Shown here: positions 21,428 through 32,490 of the stretch, in pieces
Numbering within the stretch: the stretch's first letter is position 1
Layout of the letters: every line of letters begins with the position of its first letter
Source of the DNA: Larix kaempferi
Taxonomy: Eukaryota; Streptophyta; Pinopsida; Pinales; Pinaceae
Direction of reading: 5' to 3'
Assembly: GCA_027924585.1 (NCBI GenBank)
Contig: BSBM01000232.1
Location: 27,428,501-27,492,500 of the forward strand
DNA length: 64,000 nt
The notes under the pieces: generated by a model
Told to the model about the DNA's origin: nothing
Seen by the model: the letters and a program-made list of their open reading frames with translations, nothing else
The model's database searches: none
Position numbers and translations under genes: made by a program

Positions 21428-23207
21428 TGTAGTGTCCCTTTTTATAAATTTGTAAAAATTAGGAAAATTTGCAACTTTTGGCCAATTCGACCCTTAGACT
21501 AGTAATGACTCAAATGATTCCAAATTGCTCCAAATGCTTCCAAATTGGGTCTGAATTTGTTTGAAAGGTATTAATACATAAAAATGAGTCTGATGGATGC
21601 TTGGACACTCTCAAAATACTTCTGCAACACTCATTTACAATCAGGAGATAATAGTGAAATTTACTAGTAAATTTGAGGTTCAAACCCCCAAGCGTAGGGG
21701 AAAAGATGGCTTCCCAAATGCAGTACGACCCTCCCAAATTTAAGAAAAGAGACATGTAATATTTAAAGTACTTCAATGGGATCCAAAATACATCATTAAT
21801 CAGTTCCTAAAGGCTTCTGCAACATTCATTTATCAGAGGTTTGTGGACATGTCTTCACATAGGGGAAAATGGTAGGAGACTTCACCATTTGCTATGAAAT
21901 TTGAGATTTAGGTTCCAAGGGATTGTGTAATGTATATTAAATTTCTTCAGGACATTAATTACTCTCCATAAATCATAAAAATCACATATATGAACTGATA
22001 CAAATTGAAATAAAGCAACTTCAATCTCTCACAACAAGATATAGGGAAAATGGCACCATTTATGCATTGTTTGGTATTTTTACATAGTTTCACTTGGTAT
22101 TTCGACCTGAGGATATTCTGAGCATCAAATACGGAGTATATATATCATATTACAAATAAATTGTGTGTCTTGGACTCTCACCGAGAGATAAGAATCTCAC
22201 CAAGTGTGCCCTTCCTCCAAGAGCCAAAATATGAAGAGAAATGTGAGAGAGAGATGGAAACAAGTTGAAGAAGAAAGAATCACAAGCTTCCCTGTAGCTT
22301 CAACCTACAAATAATAACTCCATTTTAGCTCAAAATTAAAGGTCTGAATGGCCTCTCTAATTTCCAATTAGGATGGGAAACTTTCACCCTCGAAATTGGT
22401 ACTAAGGCAAGTAGAGTAAACACTCCACTAGCATGGACAAGCTATGCTCTCCAATATGCAAAATGAGAAATGAAAAAATACACTCTCCTTCTTGTTTCTT
22501 GTCTTTTATTACCTTCCCAAGCCTTCCATGGTTTGAATTCCCTCCATGATCTTCATGCCAACTCGAATTGGGAAGAGATTCCAATGTGTGCCACGTGTCG
22601 ATCAATTCCTAGCCTCCTCCTTCACTCAATTCGAATGGATGACTCTTTGGCCACCATAACTCCCTTGTATTCCCTCTTGGAGGCTATTTTTATCCCTGAC
22701 ATGTCATATATGTCATATGTTAGCAATCAGGTCTGATTTGTGTCATAAGTGTCATATCATATTCATCATTATTGTTATAGAAGCTAGGGAACCTAGCCCA
22801 AGTGTCCAAATAGCTCCAAGATGCCTTTTCCTCTTCCATGGGATTTACTCTTCCTCTCAATTTCGACCCTCATTGACTCATGACAAGTATTATGCCCTTC
22901 CAACTCCCCCAAGAACGTTGGAATCCACCTTGGATTTGAATGGGTGAGAGTGGGATGCCATGTGGCATGGGGAATCTTGCTTAAGTGGCCCCCACACCTC
23001 CATTGTGCCCTCATGACCAAGTGCCACCTTATTTTCCTATTTTAAATATTTATTTATTTTCCATTTAATATATTTTTTCAAGCTAATGTCATTTGGGGAT
23101 TTTATAGTTCCCTTATTACAAATCTAATGTTTCCACCCCAACCAAGGAAACTAGTAGATTGGTGGAATTTTCTCTTCTTGAGATTTATTTGAATGGGGAC
23201 ATTACAG
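21428..23207 (-). mobile_element. G1 3' LTR (left)
   Basis: On the minus strand it begins TGTAATGTCCCC and ends GGGACACTACA, near-inverted 11-bp termini. Length is 1780 bp. It is collinear with the right LTR. It contains an AT-rich 'tatatatcatatt' block near 22138. Small ORFs inside it on either strand recur at matching positions in the other LTR and are not genes. Confidence 0.9.
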
Positions 23208-23220
23208 TCCTCCCCACCAA
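23208..23220 (-). promoter_or_regulatory. G1 polypurine tract
   Basis: On the minus strand the bases immediately before the 3' LTR read GGTGGGGAGGAC. This is the purine-rich primer for plus-strand DNA synthesis, in the expected place. Confidence 0.75.
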
Positions 23221-24610
23221 AGATTGTTTTCCCTCAAGCGATTTCAAATTTGGATTCTGCAAAATTTGTTCCTCCTACCATGTGGCATCCTCACTTGGAA
23301 AATATTTCCATTGTACCAAATACTCCCTTATGGTTCTGCTCCTCAATTTCCTTTCTCTTGCCTTCAAAAAAAATTCTGGAATAAGTATGAGTTGTCCTTC
23401 ATCATCTAATGGAGGGAGGGTTTCTAAAATAGATATTTTCTTACCAATATCCTTCTTAAGTCATAAAACATGAAATACATTGTGTATTTTGCTTCCTTTC
23501 GGAAGTTCCAACTCATAAGCCACCTCCCTGACTTTTCGAACTACCTTATATGGACCATAATATCTTGGTTTGATATTTTCTGATCCTTTCACTTTTAAGG
23601 AGGCTTGTTTATATGGTTGTAGCCTCAAATAGACCAGATCATTCACTTTAAAAGTTCTTTCCTCCCTATGTTGATCCACATACTGTTTTTGTTGATTTTG
23701 GGAAACCTGCAAATTGTCTTTTAGAAGCTTCAAAATCTCTTGACTTTCCTCAATCCAATCCTTATAATTTGGAGCTCTACTATCACCAAAAATGTGCTAA
23801 AAAAAGGTGAGTGCTTCATAACCACAAAGTTCTTTTCAAGGATACATGCCAATGGACATATGAAAGGTAGTGTTGTAGCAAAACTCACCCAAATGTAGCC
23901 ATTTTACCCATGCTTTATGCTGCTCACCAACATAGTTCCTTAAGTACCCCTCCAACCATTGGTTCACTCTCTCTGTTTTTCCATCAGTTTGAGGATGATA
24001 GATTTTTCTTGGATTCAATTGAGTTCCCACCATCTTGAAGAGTTATTGCCAAAAGGCACTCATAAATCTATTATCCCTATCACTCACAATGTTCTTGGGA
24101 AGTCCATGTAATCTGAAAATTTCTGTAAAGAATAGATCAGCCACTTGTGCAACATTATAAGATGATGTAATATCAAATAAATGAGCAAATTTGGTGAGTA
24201 TATCCACCACAACATAAATACAATCCTTATCCAAAGCCTTGGGAAAACCTATGATAAAATCCATTGAGATGCTTTCCCATTTTTGTTCTGGAACGGGAAA
24301 TGGTTGCAATAGACCAGCAGGATGTGTATGTTCAGATTTTTTTTGCTGACATATCTTGCATTCATTCACATATTTAAGAATATATTATTTCATCCCTTTC
24401 CAAAATAAACTTTCCCTTAATTGCCTATATGTTTTGAAAAAAATAGGATGGCCTGCTAAAGGAGAATCATAAGCTTCCTTCAAAATCTTGTGCTTGAGAT
24501 TCGAACCATGAACCAAATATATTATGTCCTTATAGTATATTATACCATTTAAAATATTGTACCTATCATCATCTTTGACCCCATATAACACATCACAAGC
24601 AAAACTATAA
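23221..24610 (-). pseudogene. G1 integrase with chromodomain
   Basis: Zinc module: 'AYDSPLAGHPIFFKTYRQLR' (24591-24385) and 'CKICQQKKSEHTHPAGLLQP'. Core: 'SMDFIIGFPKA', 'IVSDRDNRFMSAF' (24369-24043) and 'IYHPQTDGKTERVNQWLEGY' (24033-23836), so the D, D and E catalytic residues are all visible. C-terminal 'LVYLRLQPYKQASLKVKGSE' (23733-23461) is followed by a chromodomain-like 'REYLVQWKIFPSEDATW'. Stops at the joints between these stretches disable it. Confidence 0.85.
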
Positions 24611-24639
24611 GTTTGGCATATTCAACTATTAGCATATTT

Positions 24640-25254
24640 TTCCAATCTTTCGAAATGTCCATAAGGGAAAGTGATGGTATTGTAGATAATGCATCTGCTA
24701 CAATATTATTCTTTCCCTTACATATTCAATGTCAAAATCAAAATCTTGGACTTTGCTTACCCACTTTTGTTGCCTTTCATTGAGGTCCTTTTGTGTGAGA
24801 AAGTGTTTCAAACTGTTATGATCAGTTTTGACCACAAACTTGTTCCCCACCAAGTATTGTCTAAAATTAGCCAAGGAATGCATGATGGATAACATTTATT
24901 TTTCATAGATGGAGTAGAGATTCTCATGTGGCTGCAATTTTCTGCTATCAAAATCTATGGGGTGTTGATTTTGCTTTAGGACTGCCCCTATTCATTCTCC
25001 TGATGCATCACATTCCAAAACAAATAGTTTAGAAAAATCAAGTAATGCAAGTATTGGACAACTACTCATTACCTATTTCATTCTTTGGAAAGCCCTTTCA
25101 GCCTCTTCATCCTATTTGAAAGCATCCTTCTTGGTCAAATCAGTAAGTGGAGAAGTCAATTTGGAGAACCCTTTCACAAACTTTCTATAGTAAGTGCATA
25201 TTCCAATGAAGCCTCTCAATATTGTGATGTTTTTGGGTGATGGCCATTCAAGAA
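24640..25254 (-). pseudogene. G1 RT thumb and RNase H
   Basis: This continues the RT from the other side of C1: 'SPKNITILRGFIGICTYYRK' in the 25250-25180 region, then RNase H with 'FVLECDASGE' and, at 24895-24698, 'LANFRQYLVGNKFVVKTDHN'. Several stops occur between the blocks. The frame rejoins RT at 32491 when C1 and one target-site copy are removed ('AILEWPSPK'). Confidence 0.8.
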
Positions 25255-25544
25255 TGTTGATGTATTTGTAACTTCGGAAGATCTTCACTTGTATATTACA
25301 TTTGTACTTTATTGTATCCCCAACGGAGATGTAATATTCCTCCGATTGGAAGTGTCATCATGTGTACTTGCAAGTGTCGCAAGAATTCAGAGATAGCCCA
25401 GTGATCGAGATGACGAGTACAGCAGCAGTGATGATGATGATGCTCTGTGATCCAGTGATGATGATCCAGCTCCAGAATTGAAGACTTGTGCATATATGTA
25501 TTGATGACTTGTGTCAAGAGAATACCTTCCTAGTTAAGAGGGAG
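25255..25544 (+). mobile_element. extra partial LTR plus 3' internal segment at the left end of C1
   Basis: 25255-25383 matches the first ~129 bp of the C1 LTR. 25384-25544 matches the last ~160 bp of the C1 internal region (31688-31848), including the PPT aagagggag at 25536-25544. The switch falls at a short shared 'aag'. The full 5' LTR follows. The unit therefore looks like the collapsed left member of a tandem LTR-internal-LTR-internal-LTR array. Confidence 0.85.
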
Positions 25545-26183
25545 TGTTGATGTATTTGTAACTTTGAAAGATATTCACTTGTATATAACATTTGTACTTT
25601 ATTGTATCCCCAACTGAGATGTATTATTCCTCTGATTGGAAGTGTCGTCATGTGTACTTGCAAGTGTCGCAAGTTATATTGTAAGTACCGTAACTTATAC
25701 TTGATGGGTTATTAGACCACCTTGATGGGGTCGGACCTGTATGTGTCATGTGGGTCAAAGGGTTATTATACCACCCTATAGGGGTCGGCCCAGTCAGCAT
25801 TATGTTAAGTGGTTAAGTTGGGGCCAACCTAGTTAAGTAAAGGGCAAGTCAAGTTAGTGTATAAATAGAGAGTGTGTCTCTCTCATTTTACACATTCTAT
25901 TATTCACTCACTTCACATTAGTGAGAGAAGAGGAGGATGCGCACAAGTGGAGGAGGAGGAGCATGCTTCTGAAGCTATCTATCTCTTGGGTTTGATCATG
26001 GTGATCCTTGTATTGATGCTTATTCTATCTCTGAGGAAGTTGCAGGGTTTTTCACCTTCTTGGTTTTCCCCGGTGAAATGTTTTGTGTCTCTTGTCTCTT
26101 GTCTCTTATGCTTGATATGTTGTACATGTTTTTCTTTCAGTTAAGATCCTAGATCTATTGAATTAAATGATGAAAAACTAACA
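25545..26183 (+). mobile_element. C1 5' LTR
   Basis: It begins TGTTGATG and ends AAACTAACA, 639 bp. TATA box tataaatag at 25860-25868, followed by a CT-rich leader. A short ORF after it repeats in the 3' LTR at the same place and is not a gene. Confidence 0.92.
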
Positions 26184-26196
26184 TGGTATTAGAGCT
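26184..26196 (+). promoter_or_regulatory. C1 primer-binding site (variant)
   Basis: TGGTATTAGAGCT directly follows the 5' LTR. It is the initiator tRNA-Met type site with one change (C to T) from TGGTATCAGAGC. It sets the plus orientation. Confidence 0.85.
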
Positions 26197-27510
26197 ATCC
26201 TGAAGGAAGGCATGCTATGGCATTTATGAGACTTGTTGCACTTGCGACATATTGCAAGCTAGGGCTTGATATAGTAAAAACCAATCATCGTAGAACTTTC
26301 TCTATAACTCCATTTTGGCAAAGTTTTAGGTTCTGAAACTTTTACAAGTCGTAGATAACATCCCCACGTACTTTTTTTCCGAAGAAAAACATCTGATTCA
26401 TTGTACTTTCTGATTTATGATCTGTACAAGTTAGGGTTTCTGCCTCTTCCAAATCTCAATCATAAACAGGTGACGTAGGAAAAAAGGTCACAACTTGGGC
26501 TACGAAGATCCAAATGAAATTCTGTAAAAAGTGACAGTAAGAGCACGAACTTTAGTTTCTCAAGTAATGTTTTTAGAGGCCAAAGTTGAAACAGTGACAC
26601 GTGGCACGCAGTACAAGTTCGCTCTCCTATTTTATCCCATGAATAGGTCACGTTGCGACACTTGGCATAACTCTCTCTCAGAGAATCCAATTGAGGTCAT
26701 ACCTATGGGGTTGGAAAGAAGACAGGTCAGGATACCACAGGCCAAATTTTCAGACCCAGTGGATTTGTAATTTCATATATGCACTTGAAACAATCAGGTG
26801 CATATTTTTGTCAAAACAGATTTGAATTCTGAGCACCTTCATTCTTGGCTTATCACTGTTGCGGGAATTTAGGGCTTCGGAGAAAGTTGGAATTCTTGGA
26901 ATCGGAGACCACAAATGGATTCTCCTCATCAAAATCTAAATTTAGAGACCAAGATCGAATTTTTTGGTTGGGCATAACGTCGGGCTTGATCAAACCCTAG
27001 TTTGGGATTTTGATCGGAAAGATGGAAAATTAGGGCTTTTGCAAAAGTTAGAATTTTTTAAGTCTGTGACCACGGCTGGAAGCTCCTCAGAAAAATCGAA
27101 TTTTAGAGCTTTGGATCGAACCTTTTGGTTGGGTAGAAGGGTGGTCTTTATCAAACCCTAGTTCGGGGTCCTGTCTAGTGAATCCAGAAGTTTCAAAGGC
27201 AATTTTGAGGGGTCAAATTTTGCAGTTTTCAAAATTGAAGTATACCAACTTGATCAGCTTAGCAAGGCACATCTTTCCATCCATTCAGAAGTTTGAAATT
27301 CAAAATTTGAATTTTTAGGGTTTCACTGACAAACCCTAATCCAGCTCCAGATCCAGTCTCAGCAAATCAAAGTGGATTGGGTTAATCCTAGAAGAGAATG
27401 AATTGGACACCTGCATAAGTGAAGAAGTTCCAGTTTTAGAGGGAGATGAGGCTAAGGCCTTACATAAGAAGACTACAAGCAATCTCGACAGGTATGACTT
27501 GAGGAGATAC
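26197..27510 (+). pseudogene. C1 leader and truncated gag
   Basis: Mostly untranslated leader with many stops. Near 27395-27480 one frame reads 'LDTCISEEVPVLEGDEAKAL' followed by 'HKK', which looks like the N-terminal portion of a copia gag. The similarity stops at about 27465. No zinc knuckle, protease or integrase follows. Confidence 0.5.
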
Positions 27511-28860
27511 AGGTATGTGTTGAAATTTGTTCATGATTAATTTTATGATATGTTTGTTAGTACAATCTTGATTAATTGTAGACTTGTCTTATCACCCTAG
27601 TAAAAGTATGAATGCATGTGAATGATAGAAGACATTCATTGATTGGGGTTATGACACTTATGATTGTACTAATGCACGATGGTGTTGTATGAGGATGATG
27701 TTGTCTGCTAACATGAAAGGTACAAATCAAGTTCTAGATCAAGAACATAAGACCATGGTGACATGAAGACAAAGACTCATCCATAGTCATAGATCACATA
27801 GAAGCTCTACTTACGAGGTATGTATAACTTGGTTCTAAAATGGTTAACTTATGAGTTATGCAGGTTATTAGCACAAGTTGTTGAAGAGAACAAGAAGACA
27901 TTATGTGTGTATGTTAGACATAACTAGAAAACATGATATCCATGTATGTTTTTCCTATATCAAGTTAGAATCCTACCTTGTGTTGGGATCTTATACTTTT
28001 GTATGAATGATAATGATTATTCTTGAAGTTAGAAGTTTAAGTATTCAAGGGTTTATGCATATTATGTTTCTTACCTTGATTGATGATATGACTAACCAGA
28101 ATAGTCCTATGGTCAAATAAGAATATGCATGAGTAAAAGAAGTCTTCCCTAAAACCTTGAATACTAACGCCTATTACCTATGTATGAAATGCTCATGACC
28201 ACACATATTTAAGATTATTTAGAATCATAATGTTTTGATAGTATTGAGATTATACTAATGCATGTATGATTATGTATGAGATCTTGAGGATGACACTAGT
28301 GCACACTTAAGCATGCATAGTGGTCCAGGATGGATATAAGTTCAAAGACAAATAATCCAGGAAGCAAAGATCAAGAGGGAGCTCATTCTAGTAGCTCCTG
28401 CAAGGAATCAAAGATTGAGAGGGAGTCCACCCTACAACTAAACAAAGATAAGCATTTGAATTGTCATATATATGATTACTTAAATGATGCTTTCCAGTCA
28501 TACTTATGTTCCTAGATTTAGATTGTGTATTATGCATATTAGAATTATTGCATTAATGAACAATATACTATTAATATGCGTGTAATGGGTAAGTGGCCTA
28601 TTGCACTGTACAACATTCCATTGCTACTTATCTAGAATGAAACCTCTTTGCTGACATGTTGGGAGTAGTGCAAACTCTTAACAATGTTCTGGTAGAGATG
28701 GAAGGCATCTAGAAAGTTACGGGATATGGATAAATGTTTTATTGAAGCATTGGCTAAGATAATTGCATGACTGTACGACATATATTCTTATGTGTAAGAT
28801 TTTGTTCTGAAAAATATGAGAAGATTCTAATCATGAAATTGAATTTGACTTGTAGGAAAG
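27511..28860 (+). other. non-coding filler replacing gag-protease-integrase in C1
   Basis: An AT-rich 1.35-kb tract without retroelement domains. Its left edge reads 'atacag|gtatgtg' (donor-like) near 27510, and its right edge reads 'tgacttgtag|gaaag' (acceptor-like) near 28858. It contains a 61-codon ORF (28330-28515) that I do not recognise. It could be captured host intronic DNA, an evolved intron, or simple decay. Confidence 0.4.
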
Positions 28861-28979
28861 ATCGTGTACAATCACCTACAAAAGAAGGACAACAACATTT
28901 GTTCCAGCAACGAAGTTCAAAGAAAACTATCTATTGAATATATTGAAGAATCTGAAGTTCCCAGGATCCGGGATGCAGT

Positions 28980-30488
28980 AATGGAAGAATGCCATGATCA
29001 AGGAATACCAGTCGATCATGAAGAATGATGTTTGGGATGTGGTCCCAAGACTTGAAGGGAAATCTGTTGTGACTTCCAAGTGGATCTATAAGATCAAGCA
29101 TGCTGCAGATGGTAGCATAGATAAATACAAGGAGAGGTTTGTGGCTCGTGGCTTCTCCCAGAAAGTGGGGATAGATTATGAAGAGACTTTTTGCTCCTAT
29201 AGCTAGATACACTTCCATCAGAACAGTACTTTCCCTGGATGCAGTGATGAAGTGGAAGATACACCAGATGGATGTCAAGACAGCTTTCTTGAATGGTGTA
29301 GTCGAAGAGGAAGTGTATTTGGAGCAGCCACTCAGTTTTGAGACACATGACAGGGATTCATATGTGTGTAGATTGAAGAAATCCTTGTATGGCCTGAAAC
29401 AAGCTCCTAGGACTTGGTATGGTAGGATAGAAAAATTTATATCTAGTTTGGGCTTTACCAAAAGTAAAGCGGATTCCAACCTTTACTACAAGGTTGAGGA
29501 AGGCAATCCAGTGATACTATTGTTGTATGTAGATGACCTGTTTGTTACAGGTGAGGATGGGTTGATTGCCGACACCAAGAGAAATCTTGCTGCCGAGTTC
29601 GAGATGAAGGACTTGGGGATGATGCATTACTTTCTAGGCATGGAGGTGTGGCAAAGTGCAGATGGGATCTTCCTTGGACAAGGGAAGTATGTAGTAGAGA
29701 TCCTGAAGAGGTTCGGGATGATGGACTGCAAGGCCATGGCCACACCTATGGCATCGAACCTAAAGCTTCTGTGTGATGCTTCATCTGAGTCGGTTGATGT
29801 CACGATGTATCGTCAGATGATTGGGTCCTTGATGTACCTGACGAATACAAGACCAGCTATTTGCTTTGCGGTGAACACATTGAGCCAGTTCCTGACGGAT
29901 CCGAGAAGTGTTCACTTGGTTGCTGTAAAGCATGTTCTGAGGTACCTGAAGGGTACGGTTGATTATGGGCTCAAGTATGATGCGAATCAAAAGTTGAACC
30001 TGCAGGGTTATGTTGATTCAGATTGGGCAGGCAGTGCTGCAGATAGGAAGAGCACTTTGGGGTGTTGCTTCAGTATGGGATTAGGTGTGATCTCTTGGTT
30101 TAGCAGGAAGCAGTCTTGCGTAGCACTGAGTACAGCCGAAGCAGAGTGTGTTGCAGCTCGTTCGGCTAGTTGTGAGGTAGTATGGCTGAGGAAGCTACTG
30201 TCTAAGTTATTTGATCTCCCGTTGGATGCTACTGGTATATTATGTGACAACCATATTTGTGTGAAGCTGTCTGAGAACCCATTGTTACATGACATGTCCA
30301 ATCACATCGAGATCGAATATCACTATATCAAGGATATGGTGCAGAGAGGAGCAGTGAAACTCCTGTATGTTGCGACAGATGAGCAGGTTGCAGATGTGTT
30401 GACAAGACCACTAGCCAGAGTGAAGTTTGAGTACTTCAGAGAGAGGGTTGGTGTTCTTCAAATTGAATATACTTCGAGGAAGAAGTGA
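28980..30488 (+). pseudogene. C1 reverse transcriptase and RNase H, one frameshift
   Basis: Copies element RNA to DNA and degrades the RNA strand. Positions 28980-29190 encode the RT start ('SIMKNDVWDVVPRLEGKSVV', 'SKWIYKIKHAADGSIDKYKE'). A run of five T at 29188-29192 holds one extra base. From there 29178-30488 is open for 436 codons: 'HQMDVKTAFLNG', 'KKSLYGLKQAPRTWY', catalytic YVDD at 29526-29537, then RNase H ('GYVDSDWAGSAADRKSTLG', 'ALSTAEAECVA', 'LSENPLLHDMSNHIEIEYHY', 'EQVADVLTRPL'). It is the best preserved coding region in the window. No gag-pol continuity exists, so mobilisation would need other elements. Confidence 0.92.
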
Positions 30489-30654
30489 TGGGACACATCT
30501 GCAGGATCCATTCCAATCATGCTGAGAGGAGGATCCTTCCCATGGTTGTGGATGTAAGCGATGTGTGATGAGCATCAGGACAATGCTCTAGTTACTTCTT
30601 TGAATATGCATCAATTGGATGCTTTGTATGATCAGTTGGATCATGTATATGTAT

Positions 30655-30954
30655 ATGCATCAGGACGATGCAGTGACGATGATCAGGATGATCATGTGTG
30701 ATGAGTATCAGGATGATGCTATGGATGACATGCATCAGGATGATGCAGTGATGATGATCAGGATGATCATGTGTGATGAGTATCAAGACGATGCTCTGGA
30801 TGACATGCATCAAGACGATGCAGTGATGATGATCAGGATAATCATGTCTGATGAGTATCAGGATGATACTCTGGATGATATGCATCAGGATGATGCTATG
30901 ATGATGATCAGGATAATCATGTACATCAGGATTATGTGTGGTGAGTATCAGGTT
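30655..30954 (+). repeat. 75-bp tandem repeat, four copies, in the C1 3' region
   Basis: Units start with 'atgcatca' at 30655, 30730, 30805 and 30880, exactly 75 bp apart. Each contains 'gatgatcaggat', 'atcatgt' and 'gatgagtatca'. Because 75 is divisible by three, a 210-codon ORF across the array (30619-31251) reads as a repeated Asp/Met-rich peptide. I treat that as a by-product. Confidence 0.88.
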
Positions 30955-30987
30955 GATACTCTGTGGCCATGGACAGGTTGTGCAGAT

Positions 30988-31600
30988 AAGCATATAATAG
31001 CGCCCTGGGAGATTTGTAGATACTCTTTCGAGGTTTTACCTATGGCATATAATAGCGTGCTGGGATATCTGGCAAATGCTCTTTTGAGGTTTTGCTTGGG
31101 AGGACATATAATAGCGCCCTGGGAGATTTGCAGATACTCTTTCAATGTTTTTCATATGGCATATAATAGTGCCCTGGGATATCTGGTAGATGCTCTTTCG
31201 AGGTTTTGTCCAATGGCATATAATAGTGCCCTGGGAGATCTGATAGGTTGAGCAGTATGCTCGTAATCAGTCCTCGGATTCTCTTTCGAGGTTTTGCCAT
31301 GACCACATGTAATATCACCCTGGGAGATCCGATAGGTTGAGCAATATGCTCGTAATCATTCCTGGGATGCTCTTTCGAGGTTTTGTGGTGACCCCATATA
31401 ATAGCACCCTGGGAGATCCGATAGGTTGAGCAGTATGCTCGTAATCAGTCCTGGGATGCTCTTTCGAGGTTTTGTGGTGGGGTCACATGTAATAGCACCC
31501 TTGGAGATCTTGTCGGTCGTGCTTAGTCACATAAAGGATCCTGGGATACTCTTTCGAGGTTTTGTGACGCACGTAATAAGTCCTGAGGATTCCACAGTAT
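30988..31600 (+). repeat. second tandem array, 55-59 bp then about 90-bp units
   Basis: Related units begin 'catataatag..ccctggga' at 30991, 31046, 31105, 31160 and 31217 (spacings 55, 59, 55, 57), then at 31304, 31394 and 31484 (87, 90, 90). All share 'actctttcgaggttttg' or close variants. The longer units add 'gataggttgagca.tatgctcgtaatca', so one sub-repeat expanded by insertion. Confidence 0.85.
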
Positions 31601-31839
31601 GGCCAGTGATGATGAAGACCTACAGGTGGTGGGCCTACATCCAGCATGAAAAAGGGATGGCTTTGTAGAACTTCCTATAACGAGAAGAATTCAGAGATAG
31701 CCCAATGATCGAGATGACGAGTACATCAGCAGTGATGATGATGATGCTCTGTGATCCAGTGATGATGATCCAGCTCCAGAATTGAAGACTTGTGCATATA
31801 TGTATTGATGACTTGTGTCAAGATAATACCTTCCTAGTT

Positions 31840-31848
31840 AAGAGGGAG
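31840..31848 (+). promoter_or_regulatory. C1 polypurine tract
   Basis: AAGAGGGAG lies immediately before the 3' LTR. The same tract precedes the full 5' LTR at 25536-25544, which marks the duplicated segment. Confidence 0.8.
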
Positions 31849-32485
31849 TGTTGATGTATTTGTAACTTCGAAAGATATTCACTTGTATATTACATTTGTA
31901 CTTTATTGTATCCCCAACTAAGATGTATTATTCCTCCGATTGGAAGTGTCATCATGTGTACTTGCAAGTGTCGCAAGTTATATTGTAAGTACCGTAACTT
32001 ATACTTGATGGGTTATTAGACCACCTTGATGGGGTCGGCCCTGTATGTGTCATGTGGGTCAAAGGGTTATTAGACCACCCTAGAGGGGTCGGCCTAGTCA
32101 GCATTATGTTAAGTGGTTAAGTTGGGGTCGACCTAGTTAAGAAAAGGGCAAGTCAAGTTAGTGTATAAATAGAGAGTGTGTCTCTCTCATTTTACACATT
32201 CTATTATTCACTCACTTCGTATTAGTGAGAGAAGAGGAGGATGCGCACAAGTGGAGGAGGAGGAGCATGCTGCTGAAGATATCTATCTCTTGGGTTTGAT
32301 CATGGTGATCCTTGTATTGATGCTTATTCTATCTCTGAGGAAGTTGCGGGGTTTTTCACCTTCTTGGTTTTCCCCGATGAAATGTTTTGTCTCTTGTCTC
32401 TTGTCTCTTATGCTTGATATGCTATACATGTTGTTCTTTCAGTTAATATCCTAGATCTATTGAATTAAATGATGAAAAACTAACA
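31849..32485 (+). mobile_element. C1 3' LTR
   Basis: A 637-bp partner of 25545-26183 with the same TGTTGATG/AAACTAACA ends. TATA box at 32164-32172. It is followed by the target duplication copy aggaa. Confidence 0.92.
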
Positions 32486-32490
32486 AGGAA

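Larger units (their letters stand above)
25255..32485 (+). mobile_element. copia retrotransposon C1 inserted in G1
   Basis: The outer flanks are aagaa (25250-25254) and aggaa (32486-32490), a 5-bp duplication with one change. The order is: partial LTR, PPT-containing 3' internal piece, full 5' LTR (25545-26183), primer-binding site, gag remnant, non-coding filler, RT-RNase H, tandem repeats, PPT, 3' LTR (31849-32485). Protease and integrase are absent. The LTRs differ at about a dozen sites in the first ~330 bp by eye, fewer than those of G1, which fits the nesting order. Confidence 0.92.

Noticed and set aside
25872-26144. 90-codon ORF repeated at 32176-32454
   Set aside because: Both copies are in the two C1 LTRs downstream of the TATA box; the repetition reflects LTR identity.
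30619-31251. 210-codon plus-strand ORF with repeated acidic peptide
   Set aside because: It is the by-product of a 75-bp tandem repeat in the non-coding 3' part of copia C1. No start context or conserved domain was seen.
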